The notes under the pieces: generated by a model
Told to the model about the DNA's origin: nothing
The model's input: only the letters and a program-made list of their open reading frames with translations
Databases searched by the model: none
Shown here: one piece after another, positions 24,403 to 33,065 of the stretch
Layout of the letters: every line of letters begins with the position of its first letter
Position numbering within the stretch: the stretch's first letter is position 1
From: Anaerolinea sp.
GTDB taxonomy: Bacteria > Chloroflexota > Anaerolineae > Anaerolineales > Villigracilaceae
Length of the DNA: 64,000 bases
Assembly (NCBI GenBank): GCA_020047815.1
Contig: JAIFNG010000175.1
Location: 1 to 64,000 of the forward strand
Reading direction: 5' to 3'
Made by a program: the position numbers and the translations under genes

Positions 24403-26958
24403 ATGACCGACTCAAATTTTTACCTCGGACGTTTGGTGGATGCAAAAACTGCAAAACCCACTAACACCCGTGTTGAATACGACCCCGCAGACCTGACCAC
24501 CCATGCTGTTGTGACAGGTATGACAGGCTCGGGCAAGACAGGTTTATGTGTTGCCCTACTTGAAGAGGCTGCGCTGCAAAATGTGCCGGCCATCATCATT
24601 GACCCCAAAGGGGACCTGACCAACCTGCTTCTGCATTTCCCCGACCTGCTTCCGTCAGATTTCCAGCCATGGATCGATCCTGAAATGGAACGCCGCACGG
24701 GTAAGTCGATGGAGGAAATTGCAAAAGAGGCTGCCAATTCGTGGCGGACCGGACTCAAAGAATGGGGCATTGAGCCGGCGCGTTTGCGCGCTTTGCAGAA
24801 CGCCGCGAGGTTTGCCATCTACACTCCGGGTTCTGATTCAGGCATTCCGGTCAGTGTGCTTTCATCGCTCGCTGCGCCGGACCTGGATTGGGAGAGCAAC
24901 CGCGAAGTTTTGCGCGAACGCATCTCCAGCACCGTCACAGCCTTGCTGGGTCTGGTCGGCATGAATGACATTGACCCCATTCGCTCGCGCGAACACATCC
25001 TGCTTTCCAATATTTTTGAATTCCACTGGAGCGCAGGCAACGACCTCGACCTGACCGAGTTGATCCTGCAAACGCAAACTCCGCCGTTCCCCAACCTCGG
25101 CGCTTTCCCGGTTGACACTTTCTTCCCGGCCAAAGATCGCATGGAATTGGCGATGGTCCTGAATAACATCCTTGCGGCGCCTGCCTTTGAAACCTGGCGT
25201 GAAGGTGAAACACTCGACGTTCAATCCATGCTTTTTATGCCGGATGGCACACCACGCCACAGTATTTTCTACCTCGCGCACCTCTCTGATGGAGAGCGCA
25301 TGTTCTTTGTCACACTTCTCCTTTCTGCTGTCGAGACCTGGATGCGCACCCAAAAAGGTTCTACCGCTTTGCGCGCCCTGCTTTACATGGACGAAATTTA
25401 CGGCTATCTTCCGCCCACGGCGGTGCCGCCCTCAAAAGGTCCGCTGCTTCGAATGCTTAAACAAGCCCGCGCCTTTGGGTTGGGATTGCTGCTCGCCACC
25501 CAAAACCCGGTTGATATTGATTACAAAGCCCTCTCCAACACCGGCACATGGTTCATTGGCAAACTTCAAACCGAGCGCGATAAGAACCGCCTGCTCGACG
25601 GGCTGGAAAGCGCAGCGGGGGGCGGCATCCCCCGCGCCCAAATGGATAAACTGATTTCTTCACTCGGCAAACGCATCTTTGTCATGCACAACGTTCACGA
25701 AAAAATGCCGGTCTTAATTCAATCCCGTTGGGCGATGAATTTTCTGGCGGGACCCATGACCCGCGCCCAGATCCCTGACCTTAATCGTCTGGTAGGCGCT
25801 GGAAAAACGTCCGCGCCTGTTGCTGCTGAAGGAAAGGTATCTCCGCCTCAGCCATCCGTCGAAGCCCTGCAGCCCGTAGTGCTTCCATCCGCCTCACAAC
25901 CAGCCAACGTTCAACCGGCAGTCAATCGTCAATCGCAGACTGCAAATCCAAAAACGGATGGCTCACTGACCAAGCCGACCCTGCCGGCAGGTATCCGCGA
26001 ATACTTTCTCCCGCAGAATTACAGCCTGCCCGAAGCCTTCCGGTCTGCGCAGCGCGCCATGCCATCGCAAGCCATGATCCAAGGTGTCGTCTATCGCCCG
26101 TCACTGCTGGCCGCCGCTCAGGTCAGGCTGCTTGACCGCAAATACGGTGTGGACTCAGAGATCACTAAAACTGCCCTTGTTGATTCTTTGGATCGCCGCG
26201 GCATTGTCCGCTGGGAGGAATTCCCTTACGCCGGACCTGCGCTTGATAAAGTGGAAACCACAGCTGTTTCAGGCGCGCGCTTCGGCACAATCGACGCGCC
26301 ATTGAATGACTCCAAATCGATGACCGCCCTCCAAAAAGATTTCACCGATTGGGTCTTCCGCAATGCAGAAGTGACCGCGCGCGCCAACACCAAACTGAAA
26401 GTCTTTGGTGGTCCGGATGTCAGCCAGGCAGAATTTATGAAGGCTTGTTCTGACGCAGCCCGTGATGCGCGGGATACGGAAATTGCAAAAAAGACCGCTG
26501 TCATTGAAAAGAAGATCAATACTTTGGAAGACAAACTTGCCGGGGAGGAACGCGAACTCCGTGAAGATAGATCTGACCTGAATAATCGCAACCTGGAATC
26601 AGGCGCGAACCTGCTCGAATTAGGCGCCAGTGTATTGGGTTTTGGACGTAAGAAGAGTGTCTCCACTCAATTCACAAAACACCGCCTCGCTCAGAACGCC
26701 AAAGCCGAAGTTGAAGAATCAGAGGACACCATAGCTCAATACAAAAAGGACCTGTCTGCTCTGGTGCGTGAGCGCGATGACTTGACGACTGAGATCAATA
26801 ACCAATGGAGTAGTCTGGTAAACGAGATCAGCGAAGTGAGCATCAAACCCAAGAAGACCGATATTTATGTCAACCTCTTTGGCGTGGCATGGAAACCGTA
26901 TTACCTTGTACAGTCTGGTGCAGACACGTTCGAACTTCCTGCCTTTGGCGCGGAGTAG
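24403..26958 (+). CDS. HerA/FtsK-like ATPase with C-terminal coiled coil (DUF87 type)
   Basis: An 851-residue protein starting at ATG 24403, because AGGAGAG lies 8 bases before it. The start at 24379 is rejected. The N-terminal ATPase shows Walker A GMTGSGKTG at residues 39-47, IIIDPKGDLTNLL, Walker B LLYMDEIYGYLP near residue 330 and LLATQNPVDIDYK. These place it in the HerA/DUF87 branch of hexameric translocases. After a Pro-rich linker at about 470-530 comes an unrecognised region, then a charged coiled coil at about 690-800. No NurA nuclease or defence gene is adjacent, so whether it moves DNA is unproven. Confidence 0.88.
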   Translation: MTDSNFYLGRLVDAKTAKPTNTRVEYDPADLTTHAVVTGMTGSGKTGLCVALLEEAALQNVPAIIIDPKGDLTNLLLHFPDLLPSDFQPWIDPEMERRTGKSMEEIAKEAANSWRTGLKEWGIEPARLRALQNAARFAIYTPGSDSGIPVSVLSSLAAPDLDWESNREVLRERISSTVTALLGLVGMNDIDPIRSREHILLSNIFEFHWSAGNDLDLTELILQTQTPPFPNLGAFPVDTFFPAKDRMELAMVLNNILAAPAFETWREGETLDVQSMLFMPDGTPRHSIFYLAHLSDGERMFFVTLLLSAVETWMRTQKGSTALRALLYMDEIYGYLPPTAVPPSKGPLLRMLKQARAFGLGLLLATQNPVDIDYKALSNTGTWFIGKLQTERDKNRLLDGLESAAGGGIPRAQMDKLISSLGKRIFVMHNVHEKMPVLIQSRWAMNFLAGPMTRAQIPDLNRLVGAGKTSAPVAAEGKVSPPQPSVEALQPVVLPSASQPANVQPAVNRQSQTANPKTDGSLTKPTLPAGIREYFLPQNYSLPEAFRSAQRAMPSQAMIQGVVYRPSLLAAAQVRLLDRKYGVDSEITKTALVDSLDRRGIVRWEEFPYAGPALDKVETTAVSGARFGTIDAPLNDSKSMTALQKDFTDWVFRNAEVTARANTKLKVFGGPDVSQAEFMKACSDAARDARDTEIAKKTAVIEKKINTLEDKLAGEERELREDRSDLNNRNLESGANLLELGASVLGFGRKKSVSTQFTKHRLAQNAKAEVEESEDTIAQYKKDLSALVRERDDLTTEINNQWSSLVNEISEVSIKPKKTDIYVNLFGVAWKPYYLVQSGADTFELPAFGAE

Positions 26959-27028
26959 CGCGGAAGTTTCACTACGAATTTTCGCGAATTTAAAAAAATT
27001 CGTTGTTTTCAGAATACCAATGTAAGGT

Positions 27029-27051
27029 AGTGACGACCTCAGGTCGTCACT
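27029..27051. promoter_or_regulatory. Hairpin before the NnrU/ICMT-like gene
   Basis: AGTGACGACC pairs perfectly with GGTCGTCACT around TCA, 70 bases after the HerA-like gene and 21 before the next ATG. No T tract follows. Confidence 0.5.
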
Positions 27052-27072
27052 ATTCATTAAAGGACTAATTCC

Positions 27073-27654
27073 ATGAGCATCTTTCTACTTCTACTCGCAT
27101 TGGCAATTTGGGGTGTTGTACATTCCTTCCTTGCTTCTCATCTGGCAAAAGACCTGTTCCGCCTGAAAATTGGCAGCATGGATTTTTATCGTTTGGCTTA
27201 TAACGTTTTTGCGGGAATCAGTTTTCTTCCCATTCTGTATTTGATGGCTGTCCTTCCCGATCAAGTGGTGTACAAGGTCCCATTCCCCTGGAATCTGGTC
27301 ATGTTCGGCGGACAGACATTGTCTGTCATTTTGCTTGCGGTTGCCTTTTTGCAAACAGATTCGCTTTCCTTTATTGGCTTGCGCCAGTTGTACCAGGAGG
27401 AAAGATCAGGCGCGCTCGTGATTCATGGACTGTATAAAATTGTGCGGCATCCGCTGTACACGTTCAGCCTGCTCTTCCTCTGGCTCACACCGACTGTTTC
27501 GCAAAACTCGCTGACGGTCTATATCGGCTCCACGCTTTATATTTTGATCGGCGCCTATTTTGAGGAGCGTAAGCTCCTGCGCGAATTTGGCGAGGCGTAT
27601 GCAAATTATCAAAGATCCACCTCGATGCTGATCCCTGGGTTGGGCAGGAGATAA
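27073..27654 (+). CDS. Membrane methyltransferase-like protein (NnrU/ICMT family)
   Basis: A 193-residue protein with five to six membrane helices. The C-terminal half carries GLYKIVRHPLYTFSLLFLW and then EERKLLREFGEAYANYQRS, the pattern of isoprenylcysteine carboxyl methyltransferase, phospholipid methyltransferase and NnrU-type proteins. The RHP and E-R-L-EFG-Y residues bind S-adenosylmethionine in characterised relatives. The substrate cannot be predicted. AGG lies 9 bases before the ATG. Confidence 0.85.
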   Translation: MSIFLLLLALAIWGVVHSFLASHLAKDLFRLKIGSMDFYRLAYNVFAGISFLPILYLMAVLPDQVVYKVPFPWNLVMFGGQTLSVILLAVAFLQTDSLSFIGLRQLYQEERSGALVIHGLYKIVRHPLYTFSLLFLWLTPTVSQNSLTVYIGSTLYILIGAYFEERKLLREFGEAYANYQRSTSMLIPGLGRR

Positions 27655-27802
27655 AACAACCCAGGTTGCCGCCATGCCAGATACCATAAAACCCTTGCCG
27701 CAGATTTCACTCATTTGTACGGAAATTTTCTAAAATTCGTGTGACACCGGTCATCGTTGATCTGTCCGCCTGACGAATGCTGAATTCAGGATTGGGTAGG
27801 GG

Positions 27803-27808
27803 TATAAT
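27803..27808 (+). promoter_or_regulatory. -10 box ahead of the DUF6883 pseudogene
   Basis: TATAAT ends 10 bases before the ATG at 27819, with no ribosome binding site. This fits the leaderless pattern seen elsewhere in the window. Confidence 0.45.
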
Positions 27809-27818
27809 TTCTGAAAAC

Positions 27819-28154
27819 ATGGAACTCCCCAATAAACTCCACGCTTACGTGTCATTCAGCAAAATATCGGATTATTTGCTTTAAGAAACTCATGCCGTTG
27901 GAAAATCCAAAGCGAAATTTTTTCGATCATTGGGTTTCGACGAAACAAATATCAGCCAATTTGAAAAAGCGCTTGTTGATATTGCTCAAACGGAAACGGT
28001 TGTTGAAACCAGCGGGACAATGTATGGCAAAAAATACGTGGTGGATGGAGAGTTGAAAACGCCAAGTGGCGCCATGATGCACCTTCGAACAGTTTGGATC
28101 ATAGAATCTGGCGATGATGTTCCAAGATTGGTCACGGCTCACCCGCTGGATTAG
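27819..28154 (+). pseudogene. DUF6883-like gene interrupted by an in-frame stop
   Basis: Reading from ATG 27819 gives 21 codons (MELPNKLHAY...ISDYLL), then TAA at 27882, then an uninterrupted continuation in the same frame: KSKAKFFRSLGFDETN, YGKKYVVDGEL, LRTVWII and PRLVTAHPL. Together this matches the DUF6883 family over its whole length. The ORF track shows only the part after a TTG at 27930. A single change, for example TCA to TAA, explains it. Either it is dead or it restarts inside. DUF6883 has no known activity. It is followed 18 bases later by a DUF4926 gene. Confidence 0.75.
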
Positions 28155-28171
28155 CGTATAGGAGTAAAAAA

Positions 28172-28402
28172 ATGTTTAACGAACTTGATACTGTAGTTTT
28201 GGCGCACGACCTAAAAGACCGCAAACTCACGCGCGGCGACGTGGGGACGGTTGTCCATTGTTATACTGGCGGTAAGGCGTATGAAGTGGAATTTGTCACG
28301 GGCGAAGGGAAAACCATCGCAGATGTGACGCTGGAATTATTGGACATTCGTCCAATGCAGCGGCAGGAAATATTGCACGTCCGTATGTATGCAGCAGCAT
28401 AG
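28172..28402 (+). CDS. DUF4926 domain protein
   Basis: A 76-residue protein. The pattern VVLAHDLKDRKLTRGDVGTV, then YEVEFVTGEGKTIADVTLELLDIRP, is DUF4926, a small beta-barrel family of unknown function. GGAG lies 8 bases before the ATG. From memory, DUF4926 and DUF6883 genes are often neighbours, and the close spacing here supports a two-gene unit. Toxin-antitoxin-like behaviour has been speculated for such pairs but is not shown. The last 15 residues extend past the domain. It appears intact although its partner is broken. Confidence 0.85.
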   Translation: MFNELDTVVLAHDLKDRKLTRGDVGTVVHCYTGGKAYEVEFVTGEGKTIADVTLELLDIRPMQRQEILHVRMYAAA

Positions 28403-28418
28403 AATGCTGATAACACTT

Positions 28419-28450
28419 AAGCGGTGGAAGCAACACTCCTCCGCTTTTTT
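28419..28450 (+). terminator. Terminator after the DUF4926 gene
   Basis: AAGCGGTGGA pairs with TCCTCCGCTT (one T-T mismatch), followed by TTTT. Confidence 0.8.
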
Positions 28451-28521
28451 ATTACAATACAATATACACACGGGTGGCGTCCTGTAGAATACCCGCAGGG
28501 TAAAACAGAGCATTATTTTGG

Positions 28522-28573
28522 AGAAATCCTGCACAACAGTCGGGCAAGGTTTCTCGCTCCGGTCGAAACGACA
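28522..28573 (+). repeat. REP-like palindromic repeat, copy 4
   Basis: GAGAAATCCTGCACAACAGT then CGGGCAAGGTTTCTCGCTCC and GGTCGAAACGACA. It is the same element as in the 21.7-22.0 kb cluster, with arms GGAGAAATCCTGC and GCAAGGTTTCTC. It stands alone in the gap between the DUF4926 and acetyltransferase genes. Confidence 0.75.
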
Positions 28574-28699
28574 AATGGCATATAAAACCGAATTGAAAAA
28601 AAACTTGTGATGGACAGTGACACATACTGTGGGCTCTGTGTTCTCCAGTGATACAATCGCCACGCTTTTCAAACCATCCCACACCAGGGAGTTCCTTAC

Positions 28700-29581
28700 A
28701 TGCCGCCCCTTGACCCGAAAACCGCCGTCCAATTGATCCCGGTCAGCCAATTTACCGATGAACAACTCGCCGCGATCTACAACCGGACCCGCGTCGATTA
28801 CCTGATGCCGATGCAAATGGATGCCGCTCGCCTGGGGGAGTACATCAAGACCTATGATGTCAGCCGTGAACATTCCATGGTTGCCCGGACTTCTGGTGGG
28901 GAAATGCTGGGCGTCAACATGCTCGGGCTGCGCACAGGGCGGGCATGGCTTACACGGCTGGGCGTCATTCCCAATACGCGGCGGCATGGGGTGGGCAAAC
29001 TATTAATGGAAAGCCTGATGCAGCGGACGTTGGACCTGTCCATTTCCTTTTTCATGCTTGAAGTCATCAAAAATAACATCCCAGCCCATCAACTATTTTT
29101 AAATCTCGGTTTTTACGAAGTCGGCGAACTGCTCATTCTGCGCCGTTCCCCATTGACGCAGGTGGTTGACCCCATTCCGGCGGATGCCCTGTGGCTTGAC
29201 CACAGTGAGGCGCTTGTGCTGGCTGGGCTTGATCGCGGCACGCAGCCCTGGACGAATCAATCGGAAACATTGTCCAACACTTCCGAGTTGTCCGGTCTGC
29301 GGCTGACCCTGGCAGATGGCAGCCGCGGCTGGCTCGCGTATCAACGCCGGGACTCTATGCTCACCCGCTTTGCCTTCAAGACCGAAGCCGGCGACCCAGC
29401 CGCTGTAGCGTATGCCCTGCTTTTGCATGTGCACAGTCGATATCCCCACCTTGATACGCAGGTTGAAAATATTCGGCTCAATGACCCGCACCTGCCCGCT
29501 TTTTACAGGATGGGATATGTGGAAGCCTTCCGACGTATTGAAATGTGGCATGGGACTCCGCCGTCCGCCATGCAGAAATAA
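28700..29581 (+). CDS. GNAT acetyltransferase-like protein
   Basis: A 293-residue cytosolic protein. Residues 15-155 form a GNAT domain: LTRLGVIPNTRRHGVGKLLM carries the acetyl-CoA binding R-x-x-G-x-G/A loop and NIPAHQLFLNLGFYEVG the C-terminal strand. The second half has a weaker repeat of the fold ending in LPAFYRMGYVEAFRRIEMW, so it may be a tandem GNAT. GGGAG lies 9 bases before the ATG. The acceptor substrate is unknown. It is followed by the SGNH lipoprotein gene, 17 bases away. Confidence 0.85.
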   Translation: MPPLDPKTAVQLIPVSQFTDEQLAAIYNRTRVDYLMPMQMDAARLGEYIKTYDVSREHSMVARTSGGEMLGVNMLGLRTGRAWLTRLGVIPNTRRHGVGKLLMESLMQRTLDLSISFFMLEVIKNNIPAHQLFLNLGFYEVGELLILRRSPLTQVVDPIPADALWLDHSEALVLAGLDRGTQPWTNQSETLSNTSELSGLRLTLADGSRGWLAYQRRDSMLTRFAFKTEAGDPAAVAYALLLHVHSRYPHLDTQVENIRLNDPHLPAFYRMGYVEAFRRIEMWHGTPPSAMQK

Positions 29582-29598
29582 TCGATCCCCGTGAAAAA

Positions 29599-30411
29599 AT
29601 GAATCGAATACCTGTTCCCATCCTCCTGACTGTTTTGCTGACAGCCTGCGTCGCGGGCGTGACCAAGGCTCCGCTGGCGGCGCCCAGCCTGACGCCGAGT
29701 CCGACACCAAGCCCGACAGCTGCCGCAACGCTGGCGGTGCCGTCTGCCACAAGCATCCCTTCCCTGATGCCAGCCCCGACGGTTACCCCAGCCTGCGAGC
29801 CGATCAAGATCATGCCGCTCGGTGATTCCATTACCTATGGCGAGGGCATCGTCAGTTATGGCGGTTATCGAAATTTGCTGGGCGCGTTGCTGGAGAGTGA
29901 AGGCGTGCTGTTTGACTTTGTCGGCTCGCAGCGCAGTGGAGCGGAATCCATTGCCGACGCGGATAACGAAGGTCACTCCGGCTGGACAACTTCATATCTC
30001 CGCATGGGGATCGACACGCAGGGCTGGCTGGAAACGTATCAGCCACATCTCATCCTGCTGCACATCGGCACGAATGATCTGCGCGATGGACACCCGTTGT
30101 ATGCGGCGCGGGATCTCTCGGCGCTTTTGGATGACATCCTTACCCGCCTGCCTGATACGCAGGTCATCGTGGCGCGCATCATTCGCACGCGCTGGGGGAC
30201 TGATGCAAAGCATGTCGATTTCAACAACGCCATTCCCGAGCTGGTCACAGCCAAAGGCGCGCAGGTCTCCATGGTGGATATGCAGGATATCCTTTCCAAA
30301 GGCGATCTGATCTCTCTCTTTCATCCCAGCCCGAGAGGCTATGACAAGATGGCGCACGCCTGGATGACTGCAATTTTGGCGCTTGATCTGGGAAAGTGTG
30401 CTGGTCCGTAA
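29599..30411 (+). CDS. SGNH/GDSL hydrolase lipoprotein
   Basis: 270 residues from ATG 29599. The frame from 29545 overlaps the previous gene and hides the signal peptide. The lipobox is VLLTAC, then a Pro/Thr/Ser-rich linker to about residue 65. The hydrolase domain shows GDSITYG (Ser77), the block II Gly at about 109, IGTND (Asn159) and FHPSPRGY (His242). Known relatives are esterases, often on acetylated polysaccharides. The Asp normally three residues before the catalytic His is Ser239 here. Asp236 is the nearest alternative. It is convergent with the serine dehydratase gene, two bases apart. Confidence 0.88.
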   Translation: MNRIPVPILLTVLLTACVAGVTKAPLAAPSLTPSPTPSPTAAATLAVPSATSIPSLMPAPTVTPACEPIKIMPLGDSITYGEGIVSYGGYRNLLGALLESEGVLFDFVGSQRSGAESIADADNEGHSGWTTSYLRMGIDTQGWLETYQPHLILLHIGTNDLRDGHPLYAARDLSALLDDILTRLPDTQVIVARIIRTRWGTDAKHVDFNNAIPELVTAKGAQVSMVDMQDILSKGDLISLFHPSPRGYDKMAHAWMTAILALDLGKCAGP

Positions 30412-30412
30412 C

Positions 30413-31618
30413 TTAACGCTTGCGGCGACGATATGCCGCGGCAAGTCCGCCTGTTGAAGTCTCGCGGTAAAGGGATGGCAGCGCATGACCGGTTTCCCGC
30501 ATGACAGATACCACCTCGTCGTAGGAGATGCGGTGACCCCCGTCTGTGAACAAGGCGTAATCGGCGCAATTTATTGCCTGGTTGGCGGCGAAGGCATTCC
30601 GCTCGATGCAAGGGATTTGAACCAAACCTGCCACAGGGTCACAGGTCAATCCGAGGTTGTGTTCCAGTCCCATTTCTGCCGCGTATTCGATCTGGCGTGA
30701 AGTACCGCCAAGTAATTGGGTGGCCGCCCCTGCCGCCATTGCGCATGCGACGCCAACTTCCCCCTGACAGCCAACCTCAGCCCCCGAGATCGAAGCATTG
30801 TGCTTTGCCAGATTGCCGATCAACCCGGCGGTGGCGAGCGCTCGTAGTACTGCATCGTCCGTGCAGTTGAGGATGCCTTGAAGATATTTTAAAACTGCAG
30901 GTACTATTCCGCATGACCCGCAGGTGGGTGCCGTGACGATCTCTCCGCCGGATGCATTTTCCTCCGAGACAGCCAGGGCATAGGCTGAGACAACCCCAGC
31001 TCGTTGTAAAAGCGGTCCTGAAAGGCTGGCCTTTCGATGAAATGACCATGCCTTGCGCGCCAGCCCCAGGCCGCCTGGTAGAACGCCTTCTGCGTGTAGT
31101 CCACGCTCGATGGCTGCTTGCATCACCTTCCAGACTCTGCCCAAATGTTCCCAAATCTCAACGCCTTCGCAGACCTCAACATACTCCCAAAGCGATCGCC
31201 CACTTGTCTTGCATTGTTCCAGAATATCGCGCATGGTTACCAACTCATAAACTTTACGCGGCGCGGGCAGGCTTTCGGCATCACGTAATGCTCCGCCGCC
31301 TACGCTGTACACATCCCAGCGTGCGAGTGATCTGCCCTCCGCAGACAGGGCTTCGAAGCGCATCCCATTTGGATGCATTGGCAGCTGCTTCTCCGGCTTC
31401 CAGATAATTTCCAGGCTGACTGAGTGGAACACGTGTTTGATGGCGGCATCGGTCAAGTGTCCGCGGCCTGTGGCTGCGAGGCTTCCGTACAAGGTGGCGC
31501 GATAACCAGCCATGGACGGGTGGCGTTCACGAAATATTTCAGCAGCGAGACGTGGTCCCATGGTGTGGCTGCTGGATGGCCCAATGCCGATCCGAAAGAG
31601 TTCTGAAATTGATTCCAA
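30413..31618 (-). CDS. sdaA: L-serine ammonia-lyase, single-chain iron-sulfur type
   Basis: A 401-residue enzyme that converts L-serine to pyruvate and ammonia. The beta part comes first (SISELFRIGIGPSSSHTMGP), then the alpha part with APTCGSCGIVPA, GCQGEVGVACAMAAG and CDPVAGLVQIPCIERN, whose cysteines hold an oxygen-labile [4Fe-4S] cluster. The arrangement is the SdaA/SdaB single-chain form, somewhat shorter than the E. coli enzymes. The start codon is TTG with GGAG 7 bases upstream. It would feed pyruvate into fermentation and fits an anaerobe. Confidence 0.93.
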   Translation of the reverse strand: MESISELFRIGIGPSSSHTMGPRLAAEIFRERHPSMAGYRATLYGSLAATGRGHLTDAAIKHVFHSVSLEIIWKPEKQLPMHPNGMRFEALSAEGRSLARWDVYSVGGGALRDAESLPAPRKVYELVTMRDILEQCKTSGRSLWEYVEVCEGVEIWEHLGRVWKVMQAAIERGLHAEGVLPGGLGLARKAWSFHRKASLSGPLLQRAGVVSAYALAVSEENASGGEIVTAPTCGSCGIVPAVLKYLQGILNCTDDAVLRALATAGLIGNLAKHNASISGAEVGCQGEVGVACAMAAGAATQLLGGTSRQIEYAAEMGLEHNLGLTCDPVAGLVQIPCIERNAFAANQAINCADYALFTDGGHRISYDEVVSVMRETGHALPSLYRETSTGGLAAAYRRRKR

Positions 31619-31671
31619 GGAGTTCTCCGGGTAAAAAACTGGCGGTCGTTATAAATGGTCAGGATCTGATC

Positions 31672-32871
31672 TTAACATTCATCCCATTGACTGAGCATGG
31701 GGATCATATTTGGGAACAGCACAAGCCCCAATTGCAGGGCATCCCCGCTGCAAGTTAAATTTTCCTGAAAAATAATTTCGGAGGGTTCGTCCGAACCGAT
31801 GAGCAGACGTCCGATCCCTGCCCCGCCCTGGATGAAGTGGCCGGTTGCACAAGCTGCTGCCGGGTGGACATCTCCGTGTGCGATCTCGAGCACTGCTTTT
31901 TGTTCGCCTGTATCCAACAGCAAGTGCCCCTGCCAATCTGCCAAATGGGATCGATTCAAACGGGCCTTCAACAATGGGCGGATCTTTTCGAGGGTGGAAT
32001 GCAGGTTGACGATCCGCACGCGCCAGCCAGAGACGGAGAAATATCTGGTTTCCACAGTGCAGTTCCCCGTCCGGATCAATTGAAGCAGGGGATGTTGGGG
32101 CGGCAGGGTGAAAAACGTCATGGTTTTGTATTCACCCTGCTTGAATAGGTCGCTCATCACTGCCAGTGCCTGGCGCGGGTCACCGGCAACCTCAAGGCAT
32201 TGCAGGTTGTCTTTTTCATCCTCTGCTGGTTGTGCGCGAACATAACCGATCAATCCTTCTTCATTGAACCAACCATAGGCAGACATATCTTCGGCGGATT
32301 TTTTGCGATAGGTTGGGCGGACGGCTGTGCCACTGAATTCCTGATGGGTTGCGTTGTAAATCGAATCCATTGCTGCGATTTGTCCACCGGCAAGTTTTTG
32401 ATAAGGATGAATGAGCTGTGCAGCGGGGATTTCTTCGCGTTTCAAGCGATATGTGATGTAGTTCCAGGCGCGGGCATAGCCGTACTTAACATAGTGTTTG
32501 CCGCGCAGTATGCTCAGATCATAACCCTTGTCGTGCATCGCCTCCAATGAAGCAAGTGCCGCTTGCTGCATCAATCCACGCTGGCGGTATTCCGCTTTCG
32601 TGGTCACTGCGCCTACTCCCGCCACCTGAAGTTGAACCGACCCAAGCCGCATGGGGTAGCCCCACACTCCCCAGTGGTGAATTAACTGCTGCCCGTCCCA
32701 GATCAGACGGGTGACGTCCCAATCGTAATTGCAGTTCCTGATATAGGTTTGTGCGATCTCTTCGACACATTCTCCATGGGTGAAAGCGTCTGCGATGATC
32801 TTTGCGATCTGCATCAAGTTGCGGTCAGGGTCAGCAGCGGTGATAGAGAAGGGAGATAAGTGATTTTCCAT
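31672..32871 (-). CDS. Eis-like GNAT acetyltransferase with sterol-carrier-like C terminus
   Basis: A 399-residue protein with the Eis-type layout. An N-terminal GNAT domain shows LQVAGVGAVTTKAEYRQRGL and LSILRGKHYVKYGYARAWNY. A second GNAT-like domain lies at about 180-290, and the last 100 residues resemble the SCP2 sterol-carrier domain of Eis proteins. Eis enzymes acetylate amines, including aminoglycosides, but distant members like this one have unknown substrates. A purine-rich AAGGAATG precedes the ATG. It is 53 bases upstream of the serine dehydratase gene on the same strand. Confidence 0.85.
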   Translation of the reverse strand: MENHLSPFSITAADPDRNLMQIAKIIADAFTHGECVEEIAQTYIRNCNYDWDVTRLIWDGQQLIHHWGVWGYPMRLGSVQLQVAGVGAVTTKAEYRQRGLMQQAALASLEAMHDKGYDLSILRGKHYVKYGYARAWNYITYRLKREEIPAAQLIHPYQKLAGGQIAAMDSIYNATHQEFSGTAVRPTYRKKSAEDMSAYGWFNEEGLIGYVRAQPAEDEKDNLQCLEVAGDPRQALAVMSDLFKQGEYKTMTFFTLPPQHPLLQLIRTGNCTVETRYFSVSGWRVRIVNLHSTLEKIRPLLKARLNRSHLADWQGHLLLDTGEQKAVLEIAHGDVHPAAACATGHFIQGGAGIGRLLIGSDEPSEIIFQENLTCSGDALQLGLVLFPNMIPMLSQWDEC

Positions 32872-32996
32872 GAATGGTCATTCCTTGCTTATATGTTCCA
32901 TTATATTCCGGAGGTGCCATCCGGGGGAGCATGGGATGGCAAATGTCTCCTGTCCACCCGGGGTATGTTTCACGGACGCATTCCACCCGGATAATC

Positions 32997-33035
32997 AACA
33001 GTCTCTTCGTTCTTTTTCGGAACGAAGAGACTGTT
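32997..33035. repeat. Perfect 16-bp hairpin between convergent/tandem minus genes
   Basis: AACAGTCTCTTCGTTC pairs exactly with GAACGAAGAGACTGTT around TTTTTCG. It lies 30 bases after the stop of the RRM gene and could end that message on the minus strand, although no T tract follows the stem. Confidence 0.6.
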
Positions 33036-33065
33036 GGTGCGATGAGATATTTAATACTTTACTTG

